Shown here: positions 10,741 through 23,089 of the stretch, one piece after another
How positions within the stretch are numbered: the first letter of the stretch is position 1
Layout of the letters: every line of letters begins with the position of its first letter
NCBI RefSeq assembly: GCF_050908995.1
Contig: NC_135130.1
Span: 3,651,001 to 3,715,000 of the forward strand
DNA length: 64,000 bases
Direction: 5' to 3'
Source of the DNA: Andrena cerasifolii
Taxonomy: Eukaryota; Arthropoda; Insecta; Hymenoptera; Andrenidae
Translations under genes and position numbers: made by a program
Notes under the pieces: generated by a model
The model's input: the letters and a program-made list of their open reading frames with translations, nothing else
Told to the model about the DNA's origin: nothing
The model's database searches: none

Positions 10741-13700
10741 TTGATAATAAACTTCTCCCCATGATTCACATAACTTCTCGGTTCAAGAAGCTGCGACAAG
10801 ATAATCAAGCTGCAGAGAAACTCCTAAGTTTCGGGCATAAAAAAAAACTCTACCCAAAAGTCGAACGTAGGTGGTCAATTCAACAACAATAACAAAGTTA
10901 ACAGGCTGTTGGATTGTTGGGAAGTTTCAGAAATTTAACCGGAAAATCGGAAGATTAACGTTTCGTTCGCTTCGCGATTCACGATGGATGGGGCTTCCCA
11001 TTGGCTGGATAAAAATCACCAGATGGGATCGGTTCTTCTACGCGGTGGAATTCGGAGGGTGGAGGCAAAGTTCCTGTTACACCAAAGTATGCGGAATTTT
11101 CGAACGCGTTCAGCTTCCTCGATACTGCACCACCTTAAGAAAATACTCGAACACCAGTAATAATCGAAGCCTCGACAAACAGACGCTAGTAATTTCTGCC
11201 CTTTGCACCCTGCCCTGCGCCAAATGAATTTTGAAAGAAATTGGTACCATTGGTTTTATTTTTAGCATGTCTTTTTTTGCTAATTTTTGTAGGGTAGTTT
11301 ATTATACATAGAAAGTGCAATGGCAGTCAAAAGGAAGTTGAAAAATGCTAATGGTATAAGTGATTTTAATAAAAATCATTATTTATAATGTTGGTATTAC
11401 TGTTCCTTCAGTAGAATAATCTGAGCTAAAATATTTTGGTTAAAAATTGTCAGGGGTGTCCTGCAGCTTAAAATTGAAAAAAAAGTTCGACTAGACGTGG
11501 GCCTTGCAACTATTTGTTTTTTAAATAAAACAGTTTTAAGGTGGAGCTAGAGTTACGTTAAATTTTAAAATGCAGGGTAAACACCAGTTTTATAATATTT
11601 TATACAAAAGGTAATACCCCCAACTGAAAATGACTGTATCACAAAAATAAATGATTTCAAGACTCATATCTGTTGGGATTATTTTTCAGTTTTGAAGAGT
11701 AGAGTATACAGATTTATTATTGTTTAAACATTTATGAAATAGTCTATATATTTATATGCTGTGCAGAGTTAGAGCATTCCAATAAACCAATGATATCAAC
11801 AGTATAAATACAGAAATATGTTAAAGTTATTTATGTGCACACAAAAGAATATTATTTTTAAACCCTCTTTTCACTACCACATATGACGAGGGACTACAAA
11901 ATTACTATCTTCGTTTTTTTTAATATGAAATAGGTGAATCAGAGACAGTAAAGGGTAATCAGGTTAGATTAAATCGAAATTTTTCTAGATAAAAGCACTT
12001 CAAAGATTTATAACTTATTTCCTTTTATTTGAAAATATATTTTTCATTGCAGAATTCTAGTGTACATTCTCTTGAATGCAGTCCTCGTAGGATTCTGTAC
12101 TCGAGTTCTCGTGATTGTTTGCAGCAGGAACAAAATGGTAAGAAGAAAGAAACACCACTCTTTTAGTAACAGTGGCTCCATCTAAGAAGATTTCGTTTGA
12201 GCCAACTAATGTCGAATTTATATTGAAGTATGTATTCGATCTCTTCTTTATAAAATGATTTATTACCATGTCGTTTAGTAAATCTCTCAATAAAAATTGT
12301 TAATCTTTTTGGCAATTTAGTTGTTAAATATATCTCTCATTAATTTTAATAAGGTACTCGATGGCCTGATAGAGTTCTGATGTTAAACGAGAAGATGACA
12401 GAGTGGGTAAGAATTTTTCAATCTGTCGTACGAAAATTCTTCCTCGCATTAATGAATAATCTCACACGTTTATGCTAATGAAAGTCATTAATGAATTTTG
12501 TGTCAAATTAATAATGAATAAAGGAATTTTAATATCAGCTCTTTAATATTTCGTTCGATATACATATTAATGGTTCTTAATGAAGAAATGCGTATAATTA
12601 TTGGATAAAAGTTTTAATTAGCAGAAGCGTTTGCAGCACATCGAATAATTTTGCAAATAATATTCATCCATATTTTATTAGTTTCATCTACTCGCGCAAA
12701 TTTCGTAAAAAAAAATAGCGTTTAGTTTAAACAATTTGTTCATCAATATCATATCACCTATTTAATTATTTAACAAACAATTGCTTGCATTTTAATTTCT
12801 ATTTCACGATAGATCTTTTCGTGTCACTATTATTCCAAGCATCGTCTCTTCGTTATCAATTTCCAGTCTCTTTCTCACCTCCAAAAGAGCCACCATTTGA
12901 GGAATATAATTTTATTTATCGAACGAGTGGAGTGTAAAATAAGCAGCACACAGAAACAGGTGAAGAGTGACCTCGTGAATTTTCTCTACAAATAAAAAAA
13001 TACCTGTCCATTCGAATTTTCTTCTGTCTTTGCTTATGCAATACTTTAAACAAAATAATTTACGTACACTGTGCAAATACAGTATGCGATTTTATATTGA
13101 TTTTGTTCTTTAACGTCGTTACACGCGAACTATGACTTTTGGAAAATGCTCGAGTCACCTAGGCAAGGAACATTGAGTGTATGAGCCTTGACTGGAATTA
13201 ATTTTTACAGGCAACGATTGTTGTACCGCGAACACGATTTCTTGACTTAATAAAGCAAACTACAATTAACCAATTGCACACTTAAATTGATTGGAATGTG
13301 CTTGCACACGACGGGGTCGTCAAATCTTCTTCGGAATGCAGCACTTTAAAAACCTGCTCAAACACTTCTTTCATAATTCTTTTCTCATATTTACAGCACA
13401 AGCACGATTTAAAAACAGCAAATTTTTAAAGAAAAATATTATCATCGATCGATGTGAAATGAATAACGACGTGTGTAGCTACAGAAATAAAGATAATAAA
13501 AATTCCCTTTTAATCTTGTCGAAAGTGTGAAATAACAATTTTAAAAAATTGTGGGTGAGTCCTGTACAATCCCACACCACCATCAGGAATCATTAATCTA
13601 TTGCAGCTATTCTAGTATAATCGATTCACTAAAAATGATTAAAAAACATTTTATTTAAAGTAGATAGTTATTTCCTCGCATTACCAAAATATGTAAAATG

Positions 13701-13760
13701 GTAACTCTGATTTGAAAGTGAATTCACCTGGTATTCACGTTTCATAATTAACAATATTAT
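10741..13760. other. AT-rich stretch downstream of the minus-strand promoter
   Basis: If the minus-strand gene starting near 14.37 kb is real, this would be its first intron. I find no exon here that I can defend. A 118-residue plus-strand frame at 10,871-11,227 has no recognised domain. Confidence 0.35.
12057..12290 (-). CDS. Unrecognised short frame, possible exon or relic
   Basis: This is a 77-residue minus-strand frame whose second half reads like protein (…SSYHFVPAANNHEN… then an acidic, serine-rich end before a TAG stop). The middle contains EIFLDGATVTKR. I do not recognise the family. Its first 15 or so residues are lysine/asparagine-rich and may be upstream non-coding sequence read in frame. 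It lies on the same strand as, and about 2 kb downstream of, the putative 5' UTR exon near 14.2 kb, so a terminal exon or a fragment of a decayed gene are both possible. Confidence 0.2.
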   Translation of the reverse strand: MRDLLNDMVINHFIKKRSNTYFNINSTLVGSNEIFLDGATVTKRVVFLSSYHFVPAANNHENSSTESYEDCIQENVH

Positions 13761-14184
13761 TTATTTTATTTTCCAGTAGCAAAATAGAAAAAAAAACATT
13801 GTAACGTTAAAGTCACAGCAATTCCTACACTACCCATAAAATTCTCATCTCCATGAGCATTGCCTGCAGCAGCCGAGAACAATTTAAAAAGCCTGCCATT
13901 AATCATGGACCTCACCTTTCGGAACACACTACACCACAATGAAAACAAGAAAACGAAACCAATCTCCTGCAGTTAATTCTCGCCACCAGTTCCATTATTC
14001 AGATCACACTTTCACGAGTCCCTTGAAAAGTAAACCTCAGACTCAACTTAAAACTCCTGCGCACAGAAGAGAACCGCTCCTAAGCATCACTATCTTCCCA
14101 GAAAAACATGGAACCGACTGTCCTCTCGCGAAAGCAAAACACGGGAGAAATTTTTTTTTTTTTTTAAATATGCTTCTCGCTTAC

Positions 14185-14370
14185 CTGCTCCTGCGTCGAG
14201 CGCGTCTAGGTTGATCTTCCAAGTGGATGGAGTGCCCGAAAACACGAGGGTGTCCGGCGAGGTTGTTTATTAACGGTGGCGGAACGTCGGCGGAAAGAAA
14301 AAAACGAGCGAGTCACCGCGAAAACAGCGATCGTGCGACGTGAATGACGGACAGATGAAGCACAAAGTGC
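14185..14370 (-). other. Putative 5' UTR exon with strong splice donor
   Basis: Reading the minus strand from the expected start site, about 185 nt contain no ATG and end at GGAGCAG|GTAAGCGAG near 14,182-14,187, a near-consensus donor. This fits a non-coding first exon of a gene whose coding exons lie to the left, in or beyond the window. The start position is inferred from the TATA spacing. The product is unknown. Confidence 0.4.
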
Positions 14371-14393
14371 GCGCAGCGAGCTCGGGCTTCTCC

Positions 14394-14403
14394 TCTTTAT
14401 ACC
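14394..14403 (-). promoter_or_regulatory. TATA box of a minus-strand promoter
   Basis: On the minus strand, GGTATAAAGAGG lies in GC-rich sequence about 30 bp upstream of the expected start near 14,370. The surrounding 14,260-14,680 region is the most GC-rich island in this part of the window, as is usual for insect promoters. Transcription would run toward lower coordinates. Confidence 0.5.
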
Positions 14404-14883
14404 CTCGAACTTGCACCTGTGCTTGCGCAGATCGGCCTCTTAAGCTTCGTCCACTCGGCTCCTTGGTCCGCTCGCCGCGGACCGCCACGTGCTTCAATCG
14501 CGTGTCGTATCGATGGCTCGCTCATATTTCGATTGTTTGAGCACTCCTGCGGCCCGCGCCCCAAGGTTTAGGGCCCCGCGGGCATCCGATTCGGCAGCTT
14601 TCCCGTTTTTCTACTTTTTCCCCTTTTTCATTTCCTTCGTGGGGAGGCCTAGGTTCGACGGTGGACTGATGGAATCGTGACTCCATGCTTGCGTGTTAAG
14701 GGGTCTTCTTGCTAGGGAAGAATGGAAAATTTAAATCTCTATACTTTTTTTATATTTTGGACGGAGAGAATGTGGGTGGTTAATGTCGAGGGTCAGCGGC
14801 ACGTGGGTTACTTAAATTTTGTTGTATAATAGCTGTAGGAAAAAAGAAGATGCTGGTGGCTGCTCTTGTTTTTCATTATGCAG

Positions 14884-14891
14884 GTATGGAG
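14884..14891. repeat. 8-bp target-site duplication, left copy
   Basis: GTATGGAG, identical to the copy at 15,588-15,595, brackets the hAT-like MITE. Confidence 0.85.
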
Positions 14892-15587
14892 TAGGGCTGG
14901 GACTATTTGTCGAATTTTTTGGTATTCGAATATTTCGGTTGCGCAATTATTTGGCGAATATAATTCGAATATCCAAGTATTCGATTGCTATTCGAATATC
15001 TAAGTATTCGAATGCTATTCGAATATCCAAGTATTCGAATACTATTCGAATGTCAAAGTATTCGAATACTATTCGAATATTTAAGTATTTGAATAGTATG
15101 GTGTGAATTATAAATCAAGTTTTTTAGGTTCATTTGTCAGGTCTTATAAGCTAATTTTGACCCACTTCACACCATACTATTCGAATACTTATATATTCAA
15201 ATAGTATTCGAATACTGGGATATTCGAATAGTATTCGAATACTTGGATATTCGAATAGTAATCGAATACTTGGATATTTGAATAGTATTCGAATAGTATT
15301 CGAATACTTGGATATTTGAATAGTATTCGAATACTTGGATATTATACATCAGTATTTGAATAGTATGGTGTGAAGTGGGTCAAAAGAATACTGATGTATT
15401 CGAATAGTATGGTGTGAATTATAAATCAAGTTCTTTAGGTTCATTTGTCAGGGTGAAATCTTGTAAGCTTATTTTGACTCACTGCACACCATACTATTCG
15501 AATACTCAAATATTCGAAGTTTATTCGTAGCATTCGAACACTTGTAAAATATTCGAATATTAAATTATTCGAATAGTCCCATCCCTA
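14892..15587. mobile_element. hAT-like MITE with 8-bp target duplication
   Basis: The ends are TAGGGCTGGGACTATT and, inverted, TAGGGATGGGACTATTCG. Perfect 8-bp direct repeats GTATGGAG flank it at 14,884-14,891 and 15,588-15,595, the duplication length made by hAT transposases. The interior is built from many TATTCGAATA-type palindromes and two inverted blocks containing CACACCATACTATTCGAAT. It has no coding capacity. Confidence 0.85.
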
Positions 15588-15808
15588 GTATGGAGTTGTG
15601 AGAATTTGATTTGACACCAGGATAAAAAATAAGGATTTGAAATAATATTTCAGTCGTCTGTTAGTGGCAATGATAGCTAAGTTTGAAGAAAATATTGATT
15701 CACACGAAAATTCATTTTAATATTTTTCATTTCTAATACTCATAAAAGGATAATGGTTAAGATAATGAACGGTGGAATGTAAGAAAAGGAGTTCTCTTTT
15801 CGTACCTA

Positions 15809-16391
15809 CAGTGGCGTGCAAAAGTATTCGGTCACCCTTTAAAAAAGCATATCTTTTTTAAAATTAATCCAAACGACTTGAGTTTTTTTGAGAAGCTAGA
15901 AGGATTAGTTTGCTAAGTGACGTGATTCGTCGTTTTGAAAAAAAATGGACTTGGTCGGAGTAGCAAAGAAAATAGAAAAGGTCGTTTCTTAAACTTTTTT
16001 TTATGAGGCTGTAACGAAAATTCAAAAAACCTGTTTGTAGCGTTGATTCCCGAAATCAGCGATTTTCGACCTTATTCTGCGATCTTTAAGCGTTTATAGC
16101 TCACAGCAACGTTAACCGACTTTGATGAAATTATAGGCACGTATATAAGTTACTTAAATCTACAAACAGGTTTTTTGAATTTTCGTTACAGGCTCATAAA
16201 AAAAAGTTTAAAAACGACCTTTTCTATTTTTTTTTTGCTATTCCGACCAAGTGCATTTTTTTTCAAAACGACGAATCACGTCACTTAGAAACTAATCCTT
16301 CTAGCTTCTCAAAAAGACTCAAGTCGTTTGGATTAACTTTAAAAAAGGTATTCAATTTTAAAGGGTGGCCGAATACTTTTGCCCGCCACTG
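15809..16391. mobile_element. Tc1/mariner-like MITE with long TIRs and TA target site
   Basis: The ends are CAGTGGCGTGCAAAAGTATT and, inverted, CAGTGGCGGGCAAAAGTATT, each flanked by TA (15,807-15,808 and 16,392-16,393). The inverted repeats extend about 240 bp with few mismatches. The TA duplication and the CAGTGGCG..AAAAGTATTCGG terminus are typical of Tc1-like elements. It is 583 bp long and lacks a transposase. Confidence 0.88.
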
Positions 16392-16393
16392 TA

Positions 16394-18895
16394 TATCCTG
16401 GATATTTGGATATGTGGGAAATTTGCATGGCTGGGGAAAATAGATTTTTGTAATAGATAAATAGATATAAATATCTTTGTTTCTTCGAGTGATGCAGAGT
16501 TTGATAAATAAACTTTTCTTCGAAATAGTATTTCAAATATATATATTTTAATACTAACTCATACAAATACTATTGTGGAAAAAGTGTTTCATTGTAATAT
16601 AAGAGAACAGTTTTTCAAATAATAATATTTCAAACCTACTATTTCAAATAATAGTATTTCAAATAATGACTGACTGACTCAATAGAAAAAATGTGTGTAA
16701 ACATACATACCTGCGTTCAGAAATACTAGAAATACTTGCAAGAAATATGTACCCGAATATATTTAATCTTAAGAAGCTAACGAGCGACATTTGGTTTTGA
16801 AATTTTTGTATCTCCCATTTTCAACCCTCTATTTCCAATGTCCGAATCTGAGTGTAAATAGTAAAGATTTGAATTGTTCATAGTGTTTGATTTAATTAAA
16901 TGAAATAGTATTTGACTTAAGCATTAAATGAAATAAGTAGTATTTTCAAACAGTATTTTCTCATAGAAATATATCAGTTTTTAATATTTTCTCTCAAACT
17001 ATATATTTCAAATTATCCTGAGCCCAGGAAATTTATAATATTAATAGATTTATGAGATATTGAATGAGAACATTTAGAGGATTCCTTATGAAAATCAAAA
17101 GCTTTTGTTTACGTTACCTTCAAGTTTTAGTTAAGGAAACTATGTCAGCAATTATGGAAATGCGAATGCTTTAAAAGTGAGACACTAGGTACATGGGAAA
17201 ATTCAGGTGCTCACATCTGCTCATTATTTATAGCACGAGGAATGAGAAAGGGATCGATAATAATTAATATCGAATATAAAGGTCTCGCCATCTTTTCTGG
17301 GCATAATCATTGCATCTAAAAAGAAGAAACTTTTGTTAATAATTCTCTCCAATACGAAACTTCCCTCATAATCGTTAGTTTATTCAACAATTAGCGAATG
17401 ACTATAATTATTTCGGACATTAGAGTGGCGAGGTAAAAAGGTTATACTCAAAATCCAATCTCCCATTTTAATTGACAAGTGACACCATTATTACTTTTTT
17501 GCACAATTTTCAAAACAAGCTGTTTGCATACAACATTTGAAATGGAAAAATGAAAATGCCATTTGCCAATGTTTTTCTTATTATAAGTACCACTGACAAA
17601 ACTCCAGCAACTGGCACAATTTAACGAAGCAGCGTTTGAATTCCCATTTCACATTCTAACAATCGCTTTGCCCAAGTTTCCAATTCGAACATTCTTCATT
17701 TTATAGTTACTCGTTTCACGCCCCTCCAAAAATTATCCTAATAGAAAATTTACGATCGCGCCGTAAATTTAAAAAACCTTACCGTCCTTATCCTACGTTC
17801 ATTAATTTTTTGTCCAGAGGAGGAAAGAGGTCGAAACTAAAAAAAAAAAATCGTAAAGCCTGTTCTGTTTTATCCGAGCCGTCTCTTGAAATAAATTATT
17901 TCAATCAGCCGATACAATGTGATTTTATGAACTGGAATAGACGACGATAATGTAAAGGAATTAATAAAACTCCCCCACAAATCGCGAGTGTGTAATATTA
18001 ATAATAGCTACTACAGACGCCCCGTTGCAGTGTTAATTAATTTCGCAAAATACGGGCGATAAGAAAAGGAGCAGATCGATGGTCGCGGCGTAAAAGCGTC
18101 CTCCTCGTAAAATATGCCCGCGGCAAAAAGCAGCTCGGAATTTCAGATTGCCCGGAGCTTGGTGGAAGAAGAAATAAAAAATTGTCTGCGGAGTTAAAAC
18201 AACACCTCGTTAATAAGTCAGAAAGTCATCGTGGAAACGCTTGCTAAGATCGATCTGCGGGCCAGGGATTCGTGTATCGAGAACAATGGAAGCAGATGGA
18301 GGATCAATCAGTTGCGCATTGCCATGATTGATACGCTGACAGACGTACAATGGAACGTCAATTAAACGAACTAATTGGTATCACAACGACATCCAGGACG
18401 AATGGCCAAAAATTTGTCGCCACTTCAGAAACATTTTTGCGCTGGACCATGGGGGGGGGGGGGGCACTCGAAATAACTCAACACTTTCGGGATCGATCAC
18501 GCGATATCGCGTTGCGAAAGGCTCTTTAACACTTGCTGCGATGGAACTTAAGGTTCAAGGTGGGAATTTAAGCACAGTTATAATCTAGAAATCATTGGCA
18601 CAAAATATAAATTAAATCATTGAAAACGGAATACCTAACCCAGCTGCAAGAGTCTGCAATAATAATTGCAATAAAATTCTATAATTCTGTTGAAAAAAAA
18701 AATTATTAATGACCCTCACAGCTTTGAAAGAATTTACTTTAATGAACACAAGCATCAGATTTTTGTTACACTCGTCCTTCACAACCACCACGATTTACAT
18801 TCGAGGAATTGTTGAAAATTAATAAAAAGGTAAACAATCTTTTTACACAATTTTCTACAATTTTAAATCTGGGAGAAGTATTCGATTATTTGTTT
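16394..18895. other. Non-coding stretch with a GC-richer block
   Basis: AT-rich from 16.4 to 17.7 kb, with loosely repeated AGTATTTCAAATAAT motifs around 16.6 kb. A GC-richer block at about 18,000-18,480 includes a run of 14 G at 18,451-18,464. I see no exon structure; the GC-rich block may be regulatory. Confidence 0.4.
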
Positions 18896-19416
18896 TCAGG
18901 GAAGACACCATGAGGTAGACACCGATTTTGACGAGCTTTGGCACGCTGGATCTATGTCGAAAATAAGTAAATAGGAGTGTAATAAAAATATTTACATGTA
19001 AATTATTAAAAATTTCAAAGTGACCGTGGGGTTTTAATGGGTGAAAATCCCATACAACCCTTTGGCCCCCGGGGGATTCCCCTCTGAAGGAGTCGGGGTG
19101 CCTTTTGAAGATTTCCCCAAGTTAAAAAAAAATTATAAAATTTTTTAAATTATTATTTTTATATTTTTTTTTTAACTTGGGAAAATCTTCCAAAGGCACC
19201 CAAACCCCTCCAGAAGGGAATCTCCCGCGGACGCCAGGGTAGTGTGGGATTTTTACCCACTAAAACCCCACAGCCACAATGAAATTTTTAATAATTTCCA
19301 TGTAAATATCTCTATTATTAATTCCCATTGGCAGAAACGCTCGGACACCTATTTTACTTATTTCCGACACAGATTCATCGTGCCAAGGCTCATCAAAATC
19401 GGTGTCCTCCCCTTGT
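18896..19416. mobile_element. TIR MITE, CAAGGGGAGGACACC family, copy 1
   Basis: The arms meet at paired AACTTGGG and CCCCAAGTT blocks around an A/T-rich loop near 19,115-19,165. Both arms carry GACACCGATTTTGA-, GCCTTGGCACG- and AATTATTAAAAATTTC-like blocks. The right end reads GGTGTCCTCCCCTTGT. The left end is slightly diverged (GGGAAGACACCATGAGG). Copy 2 is at 54,575-55,122. Confidence 0.8.
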
Positions 19417-20149
19417 CAGTGCATAGTTTTCTGTTCACGTAAACAATTGCAAAAAATCATTTGTCCACACGGCCCCGAAGGAATGACAGAATTAATTGCA
19501 TTAGTTGATTCTGGGTAAACGTGCTCGGTCACTCTAAAACTATCTACTTTAAGGGGAGGAAAAACGAAAGTTCGGAATTGCTTGCACACCTGTGGCTATG
19601 TCGCGGGGCCAGGATCTTCAAGATTGATGCTCTAATACCGATTTTATAGGAGCTTCTCGATCAAATTCCCGCGAAAAATTTTTATCGTTCGCGAGTAACC
19701 GTACACCAAATCTGCGCTTTAATTTTATCGCCGGTGGTCAAGGGTTCTTCATCCCCCAAGACGGTCCATTTTCCAGAGGGCAGGGGGCCAGGGCATGAAA
19801 GCTGATTTTATGGCACGGTTTAAGAGGTCTGGGGCGCTTTCGTTATCGCGGATCGTGGATGAGGCCTCGGTCGACGAGGGTTTCGAGACCACTGTATGAC
19901 GTCTCGGCGAACCGATGCTCTCATTTACTGGCTTCCGTCAATCAAACAGCAACTTACCTACCACCTTCGACGAGGATTTCATGGGATTCGTGCACGTCGG
20001 TTAACTTGATTTATAAGAGGCATAAATTGCGATTGGCTAGATACGCGTGTGCGACGCCCGATGTGTTAATTCGGAGCTTCCTTGCTTAAACGCGCTACGA
20101 TAGCCGACGGAAGTAATGCGCGTAAATCGCGGGGGAAATTAATTTTGGG
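19417..20149. other. GC-richer unassigned block
   Basis: About 19,720-20,110 is GC-richer than average and has a 76-residue plus-strand frame with no recognised domain. No splice or promoter signals stand out. Confidence 0.3.
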
Positions 20150-20830
20150 AAAGATTTCTAGCCAATTCGTTGGATTTAAATATGGAAAGATTTTAAGTGA
20201 ATTCTTGGGAATTAACTGTAGAAAGATTTTAAGTCGATTCGTGGGATTTAGATATAGATAGATTTTAAGTGAATTCTTGGGAATTAATTATAGAAAGATT
20301 TTAAGTTAATTCTTGGGAACTAAATACAGAAAGATTTTTAATTGATTCTTGGAAATTAACCATGGAAAGATTTTAAGTCAATTCGTGGGATTTAGATATA
20401 GATAGATTTTAAGTGAATTCTTGGGAATTAAATACAGAAAGATTTTAAGTTAATTGTTGGGAACTAAATACAGAAAGATTTTTAGTGGATTCTTGGAAAT
20501 TAACTATGGAAAGATTTTAAGTCGATTCGTGGGATTTAGATATAGATAGATTTTAAGTGAATTCTTGGGAATTAATTATAGAAAGATTTTAAGTTAATTC
20601 TTGGGAACTAAATACAGAAAGATTTTGAATGGATTTTTGGAAATTAACTATGGAAAGATTTTAAGTGGGTTCTTGGGAATTAACTATAAAAAGATTTTAA
20701 GTGGATTCTTGGGAATTAACTGTGAAAAATTGTAAGTGAATTCCTTAAAATTAATTGTAGAAAAATGTTAAATAAATTTTTTGGCATTCACTGTAGAAAG
20801 ATTTGAGGTGAATTCCTAGAAATTGACTAT
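20150..20830. repeat. 36-bp minisatellite
   Basis: About 19 diverged units on the theme GAAAGATTTTAAGTGAATTC followed by TTGGGAATTAACTAT. The unit is 34-36 bp. Variant units (GATTCGTGGGATTTAGATAT) recur at regular intervals, suggesting a higher-order period of several units. Decay is greatest at the right end. Confidence 0.85.
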
Positions 20831-21337
20831 AGCTGCGATAAATTCCGTTGGCTTCGAGGCAAGGTCCATTTAGAAAAATAATAATCAAATAAATACTTTG
20901 AAAACTCAGCTCCCTCGCGTTGATGATAGGAAATTAATTTTTGTGAAAGATTCAAAATGAATTCCTGGAAGTTATCAGCAGAAAGGTTTCAGGTGAATGA
21001 TCATAGATCCTCATATTGAATTACTAAAATTCAACACTGAGTTATGCCCATAAATTAACCAGATGATGAGAGGTTAGAGCGTTGCCCCGATGGGCGGTCC
21101 GAGAGCACGAGCATCCATCGCGTTTTCCAAAGCTCGCGTGGAAGGGGGCGCTCGAAACCAATGAAGTTGCGGGCATGTAACGGATGGGGAAAACTCTAGT
21201 AGTGTGCGCGGTAGGCTCGTACCCGTAGGCTTATATAACTGGGACTCTTGGAGTTCTACATTTTAGGAATTGGAAAAATAAACTGGAATTGACTAATGAT
21301 TAAACAATAATCGATGGATCCTAAAAAAATGTCCCAC

Positions 21338-21712
21338 CAGTGGCAGATTTAACAGCGTAGCCGATGAGCCGTTGCCACCTGGGCCCCTACCCAGAAGCCC
21401 CTCCCCACCCCCCAGGGCTCCATCCTTAAAATAAAATTAAGATTTTATCCAAAGTATATTATTTTTCACTATTATTACATTGAGCCCGTTTTCAGTAGGC
21501 TTTGTTATCCCGAAAAATGGGCCCCTGCTGAAAAGGTCCCCCTAGGGCCCTGTCTTCAAAAATACATTATGGATTTTATCCAAGCACTATATCCTTTCAC
21601 TATACTTTTCTGTACACTTAACCCCTTTTAGTAAAGTAGTTCTCCATTTCCCCGAAAAATGGGCCCCTCAGAACGTTTGCCACCTGGGCCTGTTTTCTTA
21701 AATCCGCCACTG
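21338..21712. mobile_element. hAT-like MITE with near-perfect 8-bp duplication
   Basis: The ends are CAGTGGCAGATTTAA and, inverted, CAGTGGCGGATTTAA. The flanks are TGTCCCAC (21,330-21,337) and TGTTCCAC (21,713-21,720), an 8-bp duplication with one change. The interior has two direct sub-repeats (TTTTATCCAA…CACTAT…, each ending AAAATGGGCCCCT). A diverged relative lies at about 23,090-23,342. Confidence 0.78.
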
Positions 21713-21960
21713 TGTTCCACATTTTAATAAACACCCTGTATATGAGAGCCTGGAAGCCGCCAAGCTTTGAACTCGATTTGCTGCAAAACTTTTGAGAAGT
21801 GGGCCCCCCATTTTTAATATATTATTACACACGCCGTGCGCTAACCTTTCCTGAAATTTGAACCAAATCGGTAACCCGAGCCTAGCACACCCCTTGTTAG
21901 CTCCCGTTCCGAATAACTCTATCCTTTGGACACCCTGTGTGTTCGATGCATCTTCCCAAT
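21713..21960 (-). repeat. Possible dispersed repeat bounded by ACAGGGTGT
   Basis: Read on the minus strand, the segment begins and ends with ACAGGGTGT in direct orientation and contains GATTTGGTTCAAATTTCAGG. It looks like a dispersed insect repeat and supplies most of a 100-residue frame at 21,698-22,000 that I do not regard as a gene. Class unknown. Confidence 0.3.
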
Positions 21961-22480
21961 CGTTCATATTCGCCTCGTAGCGATAAGTTTTTGGCAACAC
22001 TCGCCGGATAATCTTTCATTCGACTTGGAGTGGCCGCGAAAGGTGTGACAGATCAGCAGCGAGCAGAGCGGGAAATGGGGAATCATCGGTCTCGATCGAA
22101 GGTGACCCGTTCCGGAGCTGTGCTACGCGACACCTCGAGAGGACACCTCTACGTTTCGTCGGCCTCGCAACGTCGACTCAGCAGTCGCACACGTCGACGA
22201 TTTTTCGAAACTGAAGAATTCCGCCTGGCCACCTACCGCCCTGGCGGACAGCTGATCATATCTTGGCTGTCGACAAGCTGATAGAGACGTACTTTGCGAC
22301 CCTTCAGCTTAAATAACGTAAGCAACTTTTCCTCCCCCTTTTTTTCTACGACAGCCTTTTGTCACAGTGCTTTGCTTCCCCCTTTCGCGCTACTGACGGT
22401 GGTGTGCGTTTCGATCGCGGGTAGATCGACATTTTGCGTGTCGGTAGGTTGGAAAGTGAGGCACTGAACCTTCTGAGGAG
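21961..22480. other. GC-rich block, possible regulatory island
   Basis: GC-rich compared with flanks, with an 83-residue plus-strand frame (22,030-22,281) that is arginine/serine-rich and has no recognised domain. I see no convincing promoter or splice signals. Confidence 0.3.
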
Positions 22481-23089
22481 GAATTTATATCTGATGAACG
22501 CGTGAATAAATAATTGACTGGCTTGGTGAAAAGAGGGATGAACTCAGCTGTGTTGATTATGTGCTTTGAAAATATTGCGATTTGTTAAGAAATATATTTA
22601 TATCGTGCTTGTATGAGCTAGATTTCATTTGTACTCTTGAGGAGGTTGATGGAGGAATGCGTAGTGCAACTGAAAATGAGCACCCCCATTAAAAAAGGCA
22701 CAATTTCATATGGATAGTATTGCACTTGCCAAAAAGAATACATTTACTAGTTGCTAGAACTTCATAAAAAATTTAATTACTCGTCCACTATATTTTCCAA
22801 TTTGCAGTTGCGCAAAGAATGGGCCTTATCACAGTTGTATGGCACATTCTGTATAAATAGTTACTTTTCAAATTAGCAAACATTAATATTTGTTTATATG
22901 TTTACAGCATTATAAAACATTTATAAGGCTCTGTAATATACGTGTACCAAACAACAATGAGATCTCTGATGTGTGTATCTAAAGAGTAGATGAAAAAGTA
23001 AGTGCAGTCTTTGACCCCCTCCACTTCAAAGCACAAACTCTGGGGTCATAGTGATGAACTACTTACGTTGGAGGTTTGACAGGTGATCT

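Noticed and set aside
13766..13948. 60-residue minus-strand frame downstream of the 14.2-kb donor
   Set aside because: No recognisable domain, poor start context and a low-complexity Phe-rich end; the acceptor-like CTGCTGCAG inside leads to a quick stop.
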